Positions 63,136-64,000 of a stretch of DNA of 64,000 nt are shown in pieces. The translations under genes and the position numbers were made by a program. Numbering within the stretch: position 1 is the stretch's first letter; each line of letters starts with the position of its first letter. The notes beneath the pieces are model-generated. The model saw only the letters and a program-made list of their open reading frames with translations. It did no database searches and was not told the origin of the DNA. The DNA comes from Mesorhizobium sp. B4-1-4. GTDB taxonomy: Bacteria; Pseudomonadota; Alphaproteobacteria; Rhizobiales; Rhizobiaceae. The stretch lies in contig NZ_CP083950.1 of assembly GCF_006439395.2 (NCBI RefSeq), positions 3,720,001-3,784,000 of the forward strand, written 5' to 3'.

Positions 63136-63160
63136 AGGCCCGCCGGGATCAGGCGGGCCT
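63136..63160 (+). terminator. hairpin downstream of the Gly/Thr-rich gene
   Basis: AGGCCCGCC (63136-63144) and GGCGGGCCT (63152-63160) form a perfect 9-bp stem with a 7-nt loop, 47 bp after the stop. The T tract is short (CAATT), so it is a moderate terminator candidate. Confidence 0.55.
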
Positions 63161-63529
63161 CAATTGGACCCTGTTCCATCTCTTGATGAGGTGTCGAGGC
63201 ATGAGGTGTCGCGGCGAGCCGGAAGCGTGCCGGACGACCGGATCGACTTCGCGTCGGTCCCTCACATAAGTTCCAGGTTGCCGACCACCCTTCGTGGCCC
63301 TGGCGTCCTTGGAATGTTCGGCGATCGAAGGACCTGCTCCGGGTCTTCTCTGTCGCTGGAATGGGAGTCGGTTGCCGTCGAACGGACCGCCGCGGGCCGG
63401 ATCGGGCAGCGGCCCAGGCAGGAAATAAGGACAGAGCGCGTCAAATGACGCGCTCGTGAAATCCGGAGCGGGAAGGTCGTACCGAAGGACGGGAGCAAGG
63501 ACGTTTGACCGTCAGGAATTCCCATCCAT
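63161..63529. other. intergenic region with a second perfect hairpin
   Basis: No gene is supported in this 369-bp stretch. GAGCGCGTCA (63434-63443) and TGACGCGCTC (63446-63455) form a perfect palindrome that could terminate or mark a binding site for the convergent response-regulator gene. Confidence 0.4.
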
Positions 63530-63901
63530 TTAGCCAGCCTCCTGCTTTCCCGCGGACTGCTGGTCGAAGAGTGTCATGATCGCTGCGATCAGCACTGCCG
63601 GCACGACAGGTTTTTGCAGCACCTGAACCCCTGCAAATCGGGCCGGCATCTCGGAGGGGGAATAACCGGTCACAAATGCGAACGGTATGACTTTCTCACG
63701 CAGTGTGTCTGCCAGCCCATAGCTTACCTCGCCGCTCAGTTGAACGTCCAAAAGCGCGGCATCGAGTTCTTCTCCTTCCATGTAATCGATCGCAGCCTTG
63801 ACCGAAGCGGCCGGTCCCACGACTAGGTGTCCGGCGGCTCTAATCATCGCCGCATGGTCCTCGGCGATCAGCCACTCGTCCTCGACAATAAGAATGCGCA
63901 A
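63530..63901 (-). CDS. single-domain response regulator
   Basis: The 123-aa protein is a lone receiver: acidic pocket in LIVEDEWLIAEDHAAMIRAA, phospho-acceptor Asp52 in AALLDVQLSGE, switch Thr in AFVTGYSP and Lys in VLQKPV. The FxxLQKP-type ending and YGLADTLRE resemble receivers that accompany HWE-type histidine kinases in rhizobia. It begins 14 bp after the stop of a kinase gene on the same strand, so it is probably that kinase's partner. No output domain is encoded. Confidence 0.85.
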   Translation of the reverse strand: MRILIVEDEWLIAEDHAAMIRAAGHLVVGPAASVKAAIDYMEGEELDAALLDVQLSGEVSYGLADTLREKVIPFAFVTGYSPSEMPARFAGVQVLQKPVVPAVLIAAIMTLFDQQSAGKQEAG

Positions 63902-63915
63902 TTGGGTCGTCGCGT

Positions 63916-64000
63916 TCAGGCCTTTTGGTCGAGCGGAAACGAGATCCTCACCTCCAAACCCTGCGGATGGAAAAATGTTTCAGCCGTGCCGCCCAATCGA
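63916..64000 (-). CDS. histidine kinase, C-terminal end (runs off the right edge)
   Basis: The last 27 residues read GGTAETFFHPQGLEVRISFP and end LDQKA before the stop at 63916-63918. A Gly followed by a strand ending in IxFPL is typical of the C-terminus of HWE/HisKA_2 kinases. The rest lies outside the window. The call rests on this short piece and on the adjacent receiver gene. Confidence 0.5.
   Translation of the reverse strand, partial: RLGGTAETFFHPQGLEVRISFPLDQKA

Noticed and set aside
62579..63136. 185-aa Val/Pro-rich frame opposite the Gly/Thr-rich gene
   Set aside because: It is the antisense of GT repeats, which always yields VPVP; the plus-strand frame has a signal peptide and ribosome binding site.

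Overview
The window reads as a chromosomal segment of a GC-rich alphaproteobacterium of the order Hyphomicrobiales (Rhizobiales), most likely Mesorhizobium or a close relative. The evidence is a ChpT/CtrA/SciP cell-cycle group next to an EipA (DUF1134) gene and a FliJ-like gene, a NolR-like ArsR regulator, and a short palindromic intergenic repeat of a type I know from rhizobia. Identity is inferred from protein families; no database search was possible.

Layout. (1) 1-14.1 kb: housekeeping genes. These are a truncated ATP-grasp gene, leuA behind a leucine leader-peptide attenuator, a TTG-started TPR membrane protein, an alpha/beta hydrolase, a metallophosphoesterase, a NUDIX hydrolase, a glutathionyl-hydroquinone reductase, a GNAT acetyltransferase, an SDR, a HugZ-like protein, an ArsR/NolR-like regulator, a SpoU rRNA/tRNA methyltransferase and a membrane-anchored coiled-coil protein. 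(2) 14.2-22.8 kb: the cell-cycle block eipA, chpT, a lone receiver, ctrA, fliJ-like and sciP, interleaved with an HxlR regulator/quinone oxidoreductase pair, then mnmA, a Gfo/Idh/MocA oxidoreductase and tRNA-Met(CAT). (3) 23.2-32.4 kb: assimilatory nitrate system nasT-nasS, then an NtrC box, a sigma-54 promoter and a leader RNA with two hexaloops overlapping a terminator, followed by a small membrane protein, a NarK-type transporter, nirB, nirD and nasA. (4) 32.9-40.2 kb: a sugar or polyol catabolic operon (KbaZ/GatZ-like protein, PfkB kinase, RbsABC-type transporter) divergent from a LacI regulator, with three near-identical AT-rich operators between them. (5) 40.4-61.6 kb: a catabolic island for a betaine or N-methylated/hydroxylated proline-like compound. 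It contains a Tat-exported peptide-type binding protein, an Old-Yellow-Enzyme/Fe-S demethylase-type flavoprotein, two DJ-1/AraC (GlxA-type) regulators, a GntR regulator, an eight-gene operon (DHDPS-like deaminase, aldehyde dehydrogenase, FAD amine oxidase, ProXVWW-type ABC transporter, proline-racemase homologue), a 995-aa aminotransferase-dehydrogenase fusion, and a second betaine-type ATPase whose permease is reduced to a C-terminal stub. (6) 61.6-64 kb: decayed coding sequence, two small membrane or exported proteins, a lone receiver and the end of a histidine kinase.

How the parts work together. The nitrate block has a complete visible control path: NtrC/sigma-54 for nitrogen limitation, and NasS/NasT antitermination for nitrate. 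In the island, an identical two-part motif upstream of both the GntR gene and the eight-gene operon suggests one regulator controls both. The operon carries the four enzyme families of the 4-hydroxyproline-to-alpha-ketoglutarate route plus a betaine-type importer. However, the racemase homologue has glycine where the second catalytic cysteine should be, and the oxidase/dehydrogenase pair also resembles PuuB/PuuC, so the true substrate is open. The most unusual objects are the SerC-like/SerA-like fusion protein and the altered racemase.
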